This document shows positions 53,091-62,302 of a stretch of DNA of 64,000 nt, piece after piece. The stretch is from Prosthecobacter debontii (lineage in GTDB: Bacteria > Verrucomicrobiota > Verrucomicrobiia > Verrucomicrobiales > Verrucomicrobiaceae): positions 1 to 64,000 of the forward strand of contig CAMAQH010000020.1 in NCBI GenBank assembly GCA_945860295.1, read 5' to 3'. The notes under the pieces are model-generated. The model saw only the letters and a program-made list of their open reading frames with translations. It searched no databases and was not told the DNA's origin. How positions within the stretch are numbered: the first letter of the stretch is position 1; every line of letters starts with the position of its first letter. The position numbers and the translations under genes are program-made.

Positions 53091-53990
53091 ATGCCAAGTT
53101 CATTTTCACTTCAAAACAATCTCCTCCAAGCTGTTGGCTTATTCTCGGTTCTGTGTCTTAACGCTTGCTCAGACTTTCGCGTACCAGCTTTGGATAAGCT
53201 GAAGGAGAAGGAGTCTGAGACCTCCTCCGTTCAGGCCGGGCAGATCGAAGGCAAGGGAAAGAAGTTAACGACTGAAAAGGAGGATGAGGTAGCCAAGAAA
53301 AAATTGGATACCTCCGCAGTGGTGGGGACAGCGCCGTCTGTGGATTTGAGTTTCCTGCTAAGTATGAATTTTGATGAGGCAAAAACGATTTCAGCTCAAA
53401 GTATGGAATTGCCTAAGGGTATTCGGTTGGCTGCGGACTCCATTGTAATTTTGAAGAAGGGCCGCGACGACGAACCCAAACGTCTCCGCGCTAAAGGCAA
53501 GGTCTATCTCGAGTATGGAGAGGGAAATGACACCTGCAAAGTCCTATGCCAAGAAGCCTATATCAACTTCAATGAGATCGTTCTCAGGGGTAAACCCATC
53601 ATCCAACGCGGTGGCAGTATCGTCGAAGGACTGGAGGACCTAACAGTCGCTCACATCCTGGGAGCACGCCTGCGTGTGATCGGGCTGCATCGTGTGACTA
53701 ATTCGAATTCCATGCTCGCTATGATGCCTGATCTTGGTCCTTGGACTGGCGGGCCGAATCTGATCCTGCCACCTCTCTCAGAAGATGCGGTGCCTAGCAA
53801 TGTGCGCGATGAGATGTTCAAGGCCGCCGAAGCTGAATCTGTACTTCAGCAAAATCGTGCCGATGCCTTTCGGCAGCCCGCTGCTCCCGCTGCTCCGTGG
53901 ATCAAAGATGAATCCAAAGCCAAAGCACCACCTGCCGAAAAGAAGCCCGCGGTAGAAAGCGGAAAGCCTGTGCAGATCAAGTCTGCGTAG
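53091..53990 (+). CDS. Lipoprotein of unknown function with possible OstA/LptA-like domain
   Basis: A lipoprotein signal ends in LCLNAC near residue 26. A charged lysine/glutamate-rich spacer (about 35-75) follows. A beta-rich middle (about 110-215) contains RLRAKGKVYLEYGEG, CKVLCQEAYINFNEIVLRGKPIIQRGGSIVEG, which has the strand rhythm of OstA/LptA-type LPS-transport domains. A disordered Ala/Pro/Lys-rich tail ends the protein. The LptA-like idea is tentative. It is followed 38 bases later by the SNF2 gene, which has no obvious link to it. Confidence 0.6.
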   Translation: MPSSFSLQNNLLQAVGLFSVLCLNACSDFRVPALDKLKEKESETSSVQAGQIEGKGKKLTTEKEDEVAKKKLDTSAVVGTAPSVDLSFLLSMNFDEAKTISAQSMELPKGIRLAADSIVILKKGRDDEPKRLRAKGKVYLEYGEGNDTCKVLCQEAYINFNEIVLRGKPIIQRGGSIVEGLEDLTVAHILGARLRVIGLHRVTNSNSMLAMMPDLGPWTGGPNLILPPLSEDAVPSNVRDEMFKAAEAESVLQQNRADAFRQPAAPAAPWIKDESKAKAPPAEKKPAVESGKPVQIKSA

Positions 53991-54028
53991 CCTTACCAAG
54001 ACGTGGCATTTCTAAGGAATGACGTTTC

Positions 54029-56680
54029 ATGCTAAGCCCACAAATCACTCCTGTAGGAACCCTCATCGGTGAGGGTGATGCCGCATCGGCTCAGGAGAAA
54101 AAGCTCGCACAAGCAGAGAGTGAAGCTGCACTTTTCACGACACTCGCCATGCAGCTTCTCACGGCTGAACTGGAGCCGCCCTGGCGCTGGTTGCGTGAGT
54201 TCGCCCAGCAGTATTTCACACGGCTGTGCCAGACCAAAGAGGCTCTCAGCACCGCAGTGCCGCCCGTGGCGGAGCGTGAGGCATTTATCATCACCGCACC
54301 GCCGTTTGCAGGTGCCGAGTATCTCACGCCGGAAGTGCTGGAGCGCTGGTGGCTCGATCTGGCTCAGCACATCGCGCTCATCGCCACGAATGGCGTGGAG
54401 GCATGGTTGCGCGAGGAATGTCCCGCATGGCATGTCGTCGGGCGCGTGACGTTTCATCTTGCGGAAAACAAGACTGACACACAGCGGCCCTTCGCTTTTC
54501 TCGCGACCTTTACGGAGAAGCTCAGCGCAAGCGGCCAGCCGCAGCATCTGCCGCTGGCGCGCGCCTTGCAGCTTTATGCTGGGCAGCAGGATCAAACGGC
54601 CATCAATGCGTTGCTGGCTCCCGTGCGCACGGCTGCGGAGAAATCCAAGCTCTTGCGGGAGTGGTTGGAGACGAAGCGGCTCTTTCAGCCGATGGCGATG
54701 TCTTCTCAGGAAGCCTATCGCGTGCTGCGGGACACAGCGGTGTTTCAGGAAAGCGGCATCGTCATGAAACTGCCCGACTGGTGGCGCAGCGGCAAAGGAC
54801 CACGCCCTGCGGTGTCGGTAACGATTGATGCGCCGAAGAAAACCTCGCTGCATGCGGGCTCGTTGCTGAGTTTCAAAATGGAGCAAAGCCTTGATGGCGA
54901 AGCGCTCACTGCTGATGAGTGGGAGAAGTTGCTGAGCGCCGACACCGGTCTCGTCTCGCTGCGCGGCAAATGGGTGGAGGTCGATGGCGCGCAGCTTCAA
55001 CAGGTGATGGCGCATTGGAAGAAGGTGCAAAACGCCACTGGCGAAGGCGGCATAGGCTTTCTCGATGGCATGAGATTGCTCGCAGGCTTCGATCCACGCC
55101 GACTGGCTGCCGCAGATGAAAGCATCGAGCAGGTGCATGAATGGAGTGACATCGTTGCAGGCAAAAACCTCGCGATAATGCTTGATCAGATGCGTGATCC
55201 CGCTGAGGCAGCACCGCCGCCGAATCTGCGCGCCACGCTGCGTCCTTATCAGCTTAAAGGTTTTGCCTGGCTGCAATTCATGACTCGTCTTGGCCTGGGT
55301 GCCTGTCTGGCCGATGACATGGGCCTTGGTAAAACAGTGCAAGTCATCGCGCTGCTGCTTGCACGTCAAAAAGAGTCCAAAGCGCCCGCGTTGCTTGTGG
55401 TGCCAGCGTCCCTTGTCGGCAACTGGCGCGCCGAGGTGAAGCGGTTCGCGCCTGATCTGAAGCTGTTCATCGCGCATCCATCCGTCACCTCACGCGAGGA
55501 ATTGGATCTCGCCGTGAAACACACCACCGAGGCACTGCGCGGCTGCGATGCCATGCTCACGACCTATCAATTCCTCCAGCGTACCGATGCGTGGCAAGTG
55601 CATCCGTGGAGTGTCGTCATCCTTGATGAAGCTCAGGCTATCAAGAACCCTGGCAGTGCCAGCACGAAAGCTGTGAAACGCCTGCAAGCCACCACACGCA
55701 TCGCATTGACCGGCACGCCCGTTGAAAACCGTCCTGGCGATCTCTGGAGCCTCTTCGACTTTCTCAATCCAGGACTGCTTGGTGGCTCCGGTGCCTTCTC
55801 CGACGCCATCAAGCGCTGCGCCAAATCCAGCGAGGGTTTTGCGCCACTGCGCCGACTCGTGAAGCCTTACATCCTGCGCCGCATGAAGACGGATCGCAGC
55901 ATCATCACCGATCTACCCGATAAAATCGAAACCAAGGCCTTCTGCGGCCTAACGAAAAGGCAGGCTACGATTTACGCCAAACTTGTCGATCAACTCGCGA
56001 AGATGCTCGCTGACAAAGATATGGAGCCGATCAAGCGCCAGGGCCTCGTGCTTGGATTCCTGATGAAGTTCAAACAGATCTGCAATCACCCCAGCCATTG
56101 GAACGGCGATTGCGCCTGGAATCCCGAAGATAGCGGTAAATTCACCCGACTCGCCGAGATTTGCAGTGAACTCGCCGAGCGGCGCGAACGCGCGCTCATC
56201 TTCACTCAGTTTCAGGAAACCTGCGATCCTCTCGCGCGCTTCCTCGCCACCGTGTTTGGTCGTGAAGGCCTCATCCTGCATGGCGGCACGTCGGTGAAGA
56301 AGCGACCCGAACTCGTCGAGTCCTTCCAGCAGCCCGGCGGCCCGCCCTTCATGGTCATCAGCGTCAAAGCCGGCGGCACCGGCCTCAACCTCACCGCCGC
56401 CAGTCATGTCATCCACTTCGACCGCTGGTGGAATCCTGCCGTCGAAAATCAAGCCACTGATCGGGCTTTCCGTATCGGCCAAAAGAAGAACGTCTTCGTC
56501 CACAAATTCGTCTGCCAAGGAACCATTGAAGAACGCATTGATGCGCTGATCGAAGAAAAGATGCGTCTGGCCAACGACCTCATCAGTGACGATGGCAGCG
56601 CGGAGTCCCTGCTCACCAACATGAGTGCCGATGAACTGCTCAGCTTTGTCTCGCTGGATGTGAATTCAGCGGTTGGGTGA
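54029..56680 (+). CDS. SNF2-family DEAD/DEAH helicase
   Basis: The 883-residue protein is a bacterial SNF2 ATPase (double-stranded DNA translocase). Residues 1 to about 390 are the helical N-terminal domain typical of bacterial RapA-like/SNF2 proteins without a SWIM motif. The motor starts at LRPYQLKGFAWLQFM with the Walker A motif DDMGLGKTVQVIALLL near residue 430. The DEAQ box (VVILDEAQAIKNPGS) is near 532, ALTGTPVENRPGDLWSLFDFL near 560, and the second RecA lobe ends with GGTGLNLTAASHVIHFDRWW and ATDRAFRIGQ. A SD-like AAGGAAT lies upstream of the ATG. Role unknown; no restriction or defence partner is nearby. Confidence 0.9.
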   Translation: MLSPQITPVGTLIGEGDAASAQEKKLAQAESEAALFTTLAMQLLTAELEPPWRWLREFAQQYFTRLCQTKEALSTAVPPVAEREAFIITAPPFAGAEYLTPEVLERWWLDLAQHIALIATNGVEAWLREECPAWHVVGRVTFHLAENKTDTQRPFAFLATFTEKLSASGQPQHLPLARALQLYAGQQDQTAINALLAPVRTAAEKSKLLREWLETKRLFQPMAMSSQEAYRVLRDTAVFQESGIVMKLPDWWRSGKGPRPAVSVTIDAPKKTSLHAGSLLSFKMEQSLDGEALTADEWEKLLSADTGLVSLRGKWVEVDGAQLQQVMAHWKKVQNATGEGGIGFLDGMRLLAGFDPRRLAAADESIEQVHEWSDIVAGKNLAIMLDQMRDPAEAAPPPNLRATLRPYQLKGFAWLQFMTRLGLGACLADDMGLGKTVQVIALLLARQKESKAPALLVVPASLVGNWRAEVKRFAPDLKLFIAHPSVTSREELDLAVKHTTEALRGCDAMLTTYQFLQRTDAWQVHPWSVVILDEAQAIKNPGSASTKAVKRLQATTRIALTGTPVENRPGDLWSLFDFLNPGLLGGSGAFSDAIKRCAKSSEGFAPLRRLVKPYILRRMKTDRSIITDLPDKIETKAFCGLTKRQATIYAKLVDQLAKMLADKDMEPIKRQGLVLGFLMKFKQICNHPSHWNGDCAWNPEDSGKFTRLAEICSELAERRERALIFTQFQETCDPLARFLATVFGREGLILHGGTSVKKRPELVESFQQPGGPPFMVISVKAGGTGLNLTAASHVIHFDRWWNPAVENQATDRAFRIGQKKNVFVHKFVCQGTIEERIDALIEEKMRLANDLISDDGSAESLLTNMSADELLSFVSLDVNSAVG

Positions 56681-56682
56681 AC

Positions 56683-57435
56683 TCAACGAACCTTCCAGAT
56701 TTTCACATCGTCGATCCACACCGTATTGTTCACCAGGAAGCTGAACCAGCGTTTCATTGGATGCGCGAAGCCTTCGGAGTTGTGTTTGGCGAGCAGCTTG
56801 CCGTCGATGCTGAGGCGCATCTCATCGCCTTCGGTGACGAGGACGAGTTCATGCCACTCGGTGTCTGCTTTGTGGGGCACGGTAATGCTCTTCGTCTTCA
56901 GCAGTGCTTCGAGATCAGCGGGGATTTTCTCCTTCTTGGATGCGGCATCATCGCGGCGTTTGCGGTTCTCCAGATTCATGATGCCGGTCTTGTGATCGAT
57001 GAGCGTGATCGAGCTTTGGCTAAGAATGCCATAGCACAGGTGCCCCGCATGAACGCCGGTGGTCGTCTCACGATCCACATAGCCAAGTTGAAGCGTCTCC
57101 GCTTTGCTCAGGCCTGGAAAACGTAAGCGAATCACCGCACCTCCATCCGTGAAGCCTGCCTCATGATGGATGTGGGCTGCATGTTTCGCCTCGACGGAAG
57201 CACTGGCGATTTTGAGGATGCCTTCATCCAGATCGGCCATCTTGATCTTTGGCACACGATCCGCCGTCGCGCTGTTCCAACCGTTACCGATGGCCTTGGC
57301 TAAATTGCCATCTTCTTCGCGCTCAAAGGCATCATGGAAGATGAGTTTGCCTTTGGTGCTGAGCCACGCGGCGTCATTGAGTGGTTCGGTAGCATGGGCA
57401 GCGAAGGCTGCGAGAAGGAAGGCGATGGATTTCAT
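56683..57435 (-). CDS. Secreted LamG/DUF1080-type protein
   Basis: The 250-residue product has a signal peptide (MKSIAFLLAAFAAHATE). A concanavalin-like jelly-roll of the DUF1080/LamG kind follows, with FHDAFEREEDGNLAKAIGNGWN near the N-terminus and WHELVLVTEGDEMRLSIDGKLLAKHNSEGF and VNNTVWIDDVKIWKV at the end. PVC bacteria carry many such proteins, thought to bind or act on sugars; no enzyme activity can be assigned. It shares the overall plan of the gene at 62303-63019. It lies 14 bases after the propeller/cupredoxin gene and may be cotranscribed with it. It converges on the SNF2 gene. Confidence 0.72.
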   Translation of the reverse strand: MKSIAFLLAAFAAHATEPLNDAAWLSTKGKLIFHDAFEREEDGNLAKAIGNGWNSATADRVPKIKMADLDEGILKIASASVEAKHAAHIHHEAGFTDGGAVIRLRFPGLSKAETLQLGYVDRETTTGVHAGHLCYGILSQSSITLIDHKTGIMNLENRKRRDDAASKKEKIPADLEALLKTKSITVPHKADTEWHELVLVTEGDEMRLSIDGKLLAKHNSEGFAHPMKRWFSFLVNNTVWIDDVKIWKVR

Positions 57436-57449
57436 GAGAATAAGATGGC

Positions 57450-60400
57450 TTACTTCACCTTCATCACGCCGCGCATGATCACCCAGTGGCCAGGGAAGGT
57501 GCAGACGTAGGGGTAGTCGCCGGGCTTTGTCGGAGCAGTGAAGCGCAGGGTTTCAGCGGTGTTAGGATTGAGCAGTTTGGTGTGGTGCAGGATCTTGTCG
57601 GTGACGGGAATGAAGTTCTTTTTGATGCCGTCGGGATCTTTGGCCATTTCGTTGCCGGCGAGGCCTATTTCTTCAACGCTACCAGGCAAACAAAGGGCAA
57701 GATTATGCGCGGTGGCGTCGGGGTTGTTGAAGACGAGGCTTACGGGCTGTCCGGCCTTCACGCTGAACTCAGTTTTGTCGAAGAGCATGCGCTCACGCAC
57801 GCAGTTGATGGTGATTTTGGCGACGCCGGGTTGCTTGTCGAAGGCGGTTTCCTGCACGGTCTTTTTCTTTTCGCCAAAGCCAGGCTTGTAGCTCTTGGCG
57901 AAGGTGTCAAATAAAGCGGCGACCTTTAAATTGCCTTCGCTTTTCCAATGACGTGACAGTGCCTCGCTGCCGAGTGCGGTGCGGATGGCGTATTTCAAAT
58001 GGTCGCCCATGGGTTTGTCGATGGTTCCCACAATGGCATCGAGCGCAGGCTTCGTGCCCAAGTAGCTTGCCGCGATGACGGCTTGGAGGCGGACAAGTTG
58101 GTTCTCGTCATTGGCGCGCTTGGTCAGTTGCTCGATGGCATCTGGCAGGCCGCCGTGGCGAAGTTGTTGAGTGGCCGCTGCACGAGCGAGGTGATCATCG
58201 CAGTTGAGCACTTGAATAAGCAAGTCGGTGTTCTGGCTGCTGATCGTGCGGTAGGTCCAAAGCGCTTCGACTTGATGATGACGATAGCGCGCGTCCTTTG
58301 GATTGAGTTTGGCCACCCAGGCATCGAGCGCTGCTTTGATTTCGTTGGCATTGCGCTCGCGCAGTTCGCGCTTGGCTTGGTAGCGCCAGCGGTAGTGCGG
58401 GCTTTTGAGAAGATCGAGCAGAGCAGGGATGGGTGCTCCGGCGATGACGGGCGGCTCGGCGAGTGTGGCTCCCTTTGGCACAATGCGCCAGATGCGGCCG
58501 CTGGTGCGGAGTCGGCGAGGATCACGCAGCGAATACTGCGCGTGACCTTTGATGGGGTTGTACCAGTCGCAGATGTAGAAGTCGCCGCGTGGGCCGACTT
58601 TCACATCGGTGGGGATGAAGCTCAGGTTGGTCGAGAAGATGATGTCGCCGATTTTCTTTTCTTCGAAGTGATCGTCCTTCTCGATCCACTGATGCATCTC
58701 GATGTTGTTCGTCGGCTTGTAGCGCGCCTTGATGAAGCCGCCCTGCAACTCCAGCGGGTAGAAGTCGAAATCGACAAACTCCTGGCCGCAGGTGCCGGAA
58801 TAGGCGGGCAATTTGCCAGCGCCCGGATGTTGCTCGGGGTAGGGAGGATTCGTGGCGTGGAAGGCATCTGCGAAGATCGGATGACTGGCGACATGATGGC
58901 CCCAATCATCAAAAGTAACTCCCCAGGGATTCGTGCTCGGGTAAGAGCCAAAGGTGGAGAGTTTTTGCGTGTCGGTGCGCAGGCTAAACCAGCCGGAGTT
59001 GTCCATACGCACCGCTCCATAAGCCGTCTCGACTTGGGAATGAAGAAAAATGGCATCGCGGAAGATCAAATCACCATCCGGAGTCCAAACGAAGTCATGC
59101 AAAGCATGGTGCGAATCCTCGGTGCCGAAGCCGGTGAAGACCTGACGACGAAAGTCCGCTTTGCCGTCGCCATCGGTGTCTTTGAGGAAGCTCAAATGAG
59201 GCTCATCAGAGACATAGACGCCGCCATCACCGAACTCGAAGGCGAGCGGAATGTGCAGCTTGTCAGCCCACACTTTGCAGGTGTCTGCGCGGCCATCATT
59301 GTTGGTGTCTTCGAGCACGAGAAGCCGATCCGCAGGCTCCTGACCAGGATAGAGATGCGGGTAAGCCTGCGAGGTGCTCACCCACATGCGTCCTTTCGTA
59401 TCAAAACGGATCTGGATCGGATTTGCGATCTCTGGGAACTGCTCTTCACTGGCGAAAAGATTTACCTCAAAGCGGGGATCGACCTTGAAGGCGGCGAGTT
59501 CATTGGCTGGCGTCATCCACTCGTTCGCGCCTTTGCTTTCCTTCGTCGTGGGCATCGCTGGGACGTTGCTGTCATCCACTGGCTTGTCTTTGCCAGCGGC
59601 CAAGCTCCAGATCCGCTGGTCGCGATTGCTCACCATCACATCAAAGCTGCGCATCGCAGGCAGGAAATCGAGGTAGCCGTAGTCCTTGTTGCGATCGCCT
59701 GTGTAGTAGAAGCCGTTCAGTGGCCGATAACGCTGGAAGAACTGCTTGTTCTTGTCGGCGATGGCTGCACGCAATTCAGGTGAAGTCTCGGGTGCACTGA
59801 CTTCAAAGATCGCACGATACATAGCTTCACTCAAAGCCGCATAGCCTGCGTCTTCGAGATGCACACCATTAAAGGTGAGCCCCTTCATTGCCGGCAACAT
59901 GGGTTCAAATACATTGGCGAAACCAACCTTCTCTGTTGCGGCCACTTCTCCCATCGCTGTCGTGTAGGCGGCGATGCGGGCGTTGTTCAGCGTCGCCGCA
60001 GGCACACCTTTTACGTCCTCATTCGCCGTGGGTGATACCAGCACGATGCGTGGCCCCGTTTTGCCATTGTAGGCATGCGTTTTTAGCTCCTGCACGAATG
60101 CTGTGACCCGCTGTTTGAACTCTGGCAGTTTCTGCACGCCACCGAATGATTCATTGAACCCAAACGCCGCGAAGATCATATCCGCCTTTTGTGCGGTGAG
60201 GTGCTGATTCAGTGTGCCGAAGTTTTCGGGTCGCGGCATCAGGTCCACTTCATCCGCCGCCCATGCGAGCGTGCGAATCACGAGTCTGAGATCTACATGA
60301 CCCTTTTGCAGCATCGCCTCAAAATACGGGAACTGCGCTCCGCGATCAAACAACGTGTTGCCGATGAAAACGACATGATCGCCCTTCTTCAGTGCGAGCG

Positions 60401-60632
60401 GCAGTTTTGTTTCCACCGCAGCCGTTACCGCAGGCAGAGGCAGCGTTTTCTCCGACGAATAGTATTTCGCCAACTCAGGATCTTCGGGTGGTGCAGGCTT
60501 GCCGGTATCGGTGTTCTTGGCGTCCTTAACATTCACCGTGGCCTCGAGCTTTTTGGCGGGCTTGGTTTGCTGCGCCACTGCAACTGAGTTCATCAATGCG
60601 AGACTGAGGAGGATTGGGAGGATTTGGATCAT
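57450..60632 (-). CDS. SGNH-like / PVC beta-propeller / HEAT / cupredoxin fusion protein
   Basis: The 1060-residue secreted protein (signal MIQILPILLSLALMNSVAVAQ) has four parts. A SGNH-hydrolase-like domain spans about 80-280 (VVFIGNTLFDRGAQFPYF, FAAFGFNESFGG, FNGVHLEDAGYAALSEA); the usual GDS serine is Thr in GNTL, so esterase activity is doubtful. A PVC membrane-bound dehydrogenase propeller covers about 380-730, with calcium loops DTNNDGRADTC and DTDGDGKADF. A HEAT-like region covers about 740-930. A C-terminal type I copper domain has PDATAHNLALCLPGS and YPYVCTFPGHWVIMRG, giving His, Cys, His and Met ligands. Copper probably takes the electron-carrier place that a cytochrome c holds in the gene at 14424. 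The substrate is unknown. Confidence 0.85.
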   Translation of the reverse strand: MIQILPILLSLALMNSVAVAQQTKPAKKLEATVNVKDAKNTDTGKPAPPEDPELAKYYSSEKTLPLPAVTAAVETKLPLALKKGDHVVFIGNTLFDRGAQFPYFEAMLQKGHVDLRLVIRTLAWAADEVDLMPRPENFGTLNQHLTAQKADMIFAAFGFNESFGGVQKLPEFKQRVTAFVQELKTHAYNGKTGPRIVLVSPTANEDVKGVPAATLNNARIAAYTTAMGEVAATEKVGFANVFEPMLPAMKGLTFNGVHLEDAGYAALSEAMYRAIFEVSAPETSPELRAAIADKNKQFFQRYRPLNGFYYTGDRNKDYGYLDFLPAMRSFDVMVSNRDQRIWSLAAGKDKPVDDSNVPAMPTTKESKGANEWMTPANELAAFKVDPRFEVNLFASEEQFPEIANPIQIRFDTKGRMWVSTSQAYPHLYPGQEPADRLLVLEDTNNDGRADTCKVWADKLHIPLAFEFGDGGVYVSDEPHLSFLKDTDGDGKADFRRQVFTGFGTEDSHHALHDFVWTPDGDLIFRDAIFLHSQVETAYGAVRMDNSGWFSLRTDTQKLSTFGSYPSTNPWGVTFDDWGHHVASHPIFADAFHATNPPYPEQHPGAGKLPAYSGTCGQEFVDFDFYPLELQGGFIKARYKPTNNIEMHQWIEKDDHFEEKKIGDIIFSTNLSFIPTDVKVGPRGDFYICDWYNPIKGHAQYSLRDPRRLRTSGRIWRIVPKGATLAEPPVIAGAPIPALLDLLKSPHYRWRYQAKRELRERNANEIKAALDAWVAKLNPKDARYRHHQVEALWTYRTISSQNTDLLIQVLNCDDHLARAAATQQLRHGGLPDAIEQLTKRANDENQLVRLQAVIAASYLGTKPALDAIVGTIDKPMGDHLKYAIRTALGSEALSRHWKSEGNLKVAALFDTFAKSYKPGFGEKKKTVQETAFDKQPGVAKITINCVRERMLFDKTEFSVKAGQPVSLVFNNPDATAHNLALCLPGSVEEIGLAGNEMAKDPDGIKKNFIPVTDKILHHTKLLNPNTAETLRFTAPTKPGDYPYVCTFPGHWVIMRGVMKVK

Positions 60633-60727
60633 GGCGTGAGAGTGGAATGGAGGCGTGTTTATCTATCCCGCGGTAGGCTACGGAACCGGACACAGATGGG
60701 TGAATCAAAAGCGGCGCATCAGTGCGC

Positions 60728-61547
60728 TCACGGACGGGTCACTCGTGTCATGACCGCAGGCTCTGTCCATTTCCAGAATTTGAGGGAGAGGAGCTTGGGG
60801 TAGTTCTGCGGATCGGTGGCTAGTGAGCTGTGAGGACCGTCTTTGTTGGGTGTTATGCTGCCCTGGAGTTCGCCGGACTTGATGGCAGCGGTGACGACAT
60901 CGTGGTTGATCGACCAGAGGATGAAGACGCCTGACTTGGGTGAGCGAATCAGATGCAGCGTGCCTATGTCGGGTTTTGAGGTGTCCTTTAAGATGGCGGA
61001 GATCTTTTGATCAAACCTGTCATCGACAGCGATGTTGGCTTTGAAAGGGTAGGGCTTCTGGAAGCCATCGCTATAGAAGAGGAAGAGCGGGTTCTTGGTG
61101 AGCTGTGGCGCGTCGGGGCAGATGTAGGGCACGGTGACCATGAGGGCGGCGTCCTAAATAAGCACGCCGACATAGTGATGATCGGGTTGATAATCCCCCG
61201 GGCGATGGGCGATGGCGATGTCGGCATGTCACTTGCGGATGACGCGGATGATTTTCTGGCGGTTCTCCAGTGAGGGCATGAGTTCGCCTTAGTGGATGAT
61301 GAGCACCTCGGTGGTGGCTCCGACGACGGCAACTGCTTTCCTCACTTCCGCCGATGTCGCCGTTGGTTAGAGAGTCAAGTTTGACGTGATGCCCGAGCTT
61401 GGCCTACTTCGCCGTGGCGCCGCCTGCTTTAAACTGGGCGTCATCAGGATCTGGACCAAAGATGATGATGCGGAGTTTGCCGTCACTTTCCTGTGCATGC
61501 AGTGAAGCGATGCCGATGATGAAGAGAAGGAGAAGGCGGTGGAGCAT
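60728..61547 (-). pseudogene. Decayed PIG-L (LmbE-type) deacetylase gene
   Basis: Reading the minus strand from the ATG at 61547 gives a signal peptide (MLHRLLLLFIIGIASLHAQ) and an N-terminal PIG-L domain (LRIIIFGPDPDDAQFKAGGA, then AKLGHHVKLDSLTNGDIG). After a frameshift the family continues: VRKAVAVVGATTEVLIIH, GELMPSLENRQKIIRVIRK, HADIAIAHRPGDYQPDHHYV, then DAALMVTVPYICPDAPQL. In-frame stops lie at 61404-61406 (TAG), 61289-61291 (TAA), 61229-61231 (TGA) and 61154-61156 (TAG). The frame slips between the first two. The metal motif HPDD is DPDD. The intact tail is the 137-residue ORF at 60728-61141. PIG-L enzymes deacetylate N-acetylglucosamine-type sugars; this copy is dead. Confidence 0.9.
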
Positions 61548-61600
61548 GGTAAACAATACGCATGATGAAGCCACATTTAGTGAAGCTACCTTGAGCCATG

Positions 61601-61634
61601 AAAAAACCCGCGCGGATCATTGTCCGACGCGGGT
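61601..61634 (-). terminator. Rho-independent terminator after the HhH protein gene
   Basis: On the minus strand, the stem ACCCGCG / CGCGGGT encloses a loop of 15 bases and is followed by six Ts. It lies about 20 bases after the stop of the gene at 61655. Confidence 0.8.
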
Positions 61635-61654
61635 ATGGATTGGTGAGTGATCGT

Positions 61655-62161
61655 TTATTTTTTCTTGGCTTTCCCTGCGGTGTCTTCGTCTGTTTTCTTT
61701 TTGCTGGAAGACTTGGTCTTGGACGGCGCTTTTTTCTTGGCTTCTGTTTTGGGCTTATCTGACTCTTCTCTAGTGGCTTCAGGGGAGCCTGCTTTGGCGT
61801 GGGCGACGATCTCAGTGAAGGTCATTTCACCAACGCCATCTACCATGACTAAATCGACAGGGTCTTTGAATGGGCGGGCCTTCTTGATAGCTGCGGCACG
61901 TGTTTCTCCAACGCCTGGCAGTGACTGAACCGCTTTGACATCACCTTCGTTAATGAGGTCCAGTAGTTTAGTTCGCTGACTCGGAGTCAGTGTCTTGGCT
62001 AGTGCTATGGCCCTGATCGATGGGCCTTCGCTGGCGGCTTCAGATTTGGCTGCGGCTGTGGACTTGGCTGTAGATTTCTTTTTAGCAGGTGTCTCTGCGG
62101 CGGAACTGAAGGCAGCGAGACCGAGACCGAGGGTGAGGAGGCAAGTGAGGATGAGCTTCAT
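61655..62161 (-). CDS. Secreted helix-hairpin-helix protein with lysine-rich tail
   Basis: The ATG at 62161 gives a signal peptide (MKLILTCLLTLGLGLAAFSSAAE); the ORF extension to 62224 has none. The mature protein has a Lys/Ala-rich spacer. A ComEA-like pair of helix-hairpin-helix motifs follows (LINEGDVKAVQSLPGVGETRAAAIKKARPF and LVMVDGVGEMTFTEIVAHA). The tail is strongly basic (KKKAPSKTKSSSKKK). HhH pairs bind DNA non-specifically; an exported one could bind extracellular DNA or the envelope, but this is inference. The gene stands alone, with its own terminator. Confidence 0.75.
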   Translation of the reverse strand: MKLILTCLLTLGLGLAAFSSAAETPAKKKSTAKSTAAAKSEAASEGPSIRAIALAKTLTPSQRTKLLDLINEGDVKAVQSLPGVGETRAAAIKKARPFKDPVDLVMVDGVGEMTFTEIVAHAKAGSPEATREESDKPKTEAKKKAPSKTKSSSKKKTDEDTAGKAKKK

Positions 62162-62242
62162 AGGTGTATAGTTTACTTTTAACATATTAAAGTCTAATAG
62201 ATGAATTAGATGTACGGCGAGCACTAATTTAATTTTTTATAG

Positions 62243-62278
62243 AAAAAAACCGCCATTGGTACGATTACCTGATGGCGG
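62243..62278 (-). terminator. Rho-independent terminator after the LamG/DUF1080-type gene
   Basis: On the minus strand, CCGCCAT / ATGGCGG encloses a 15-base loop and is followed by seven Ts. It lies 25 bases after the stop of the gene at 62303. Confidence 0.8.
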
Positions 62279-62302
62279 GTAGAAATGTTTAGATGGCAGG
62301 CG

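Noticed and set aside
54032-55477. 481-residue minus-strand ORF
   Set aside because: Antisense shadow of the SNF2 helicase; Arg/His/Leu-rich with no domain pattern.
57999-59783. 594-residue plus-strand ORF
   Set aside because: It is antisense to the large propeller/cupredoxin gene, whose domains are clear; the plus translation has no recognisable domain and is a frame shadow.
60728-61547. Recoded or selenocysteine-containing gene, or an alternative genetic code
   Set aside because: All three stop codons occur, a frameshift is also present and the metal motif is lost, and every other gene in the window uses the standard code; decay explains it better.
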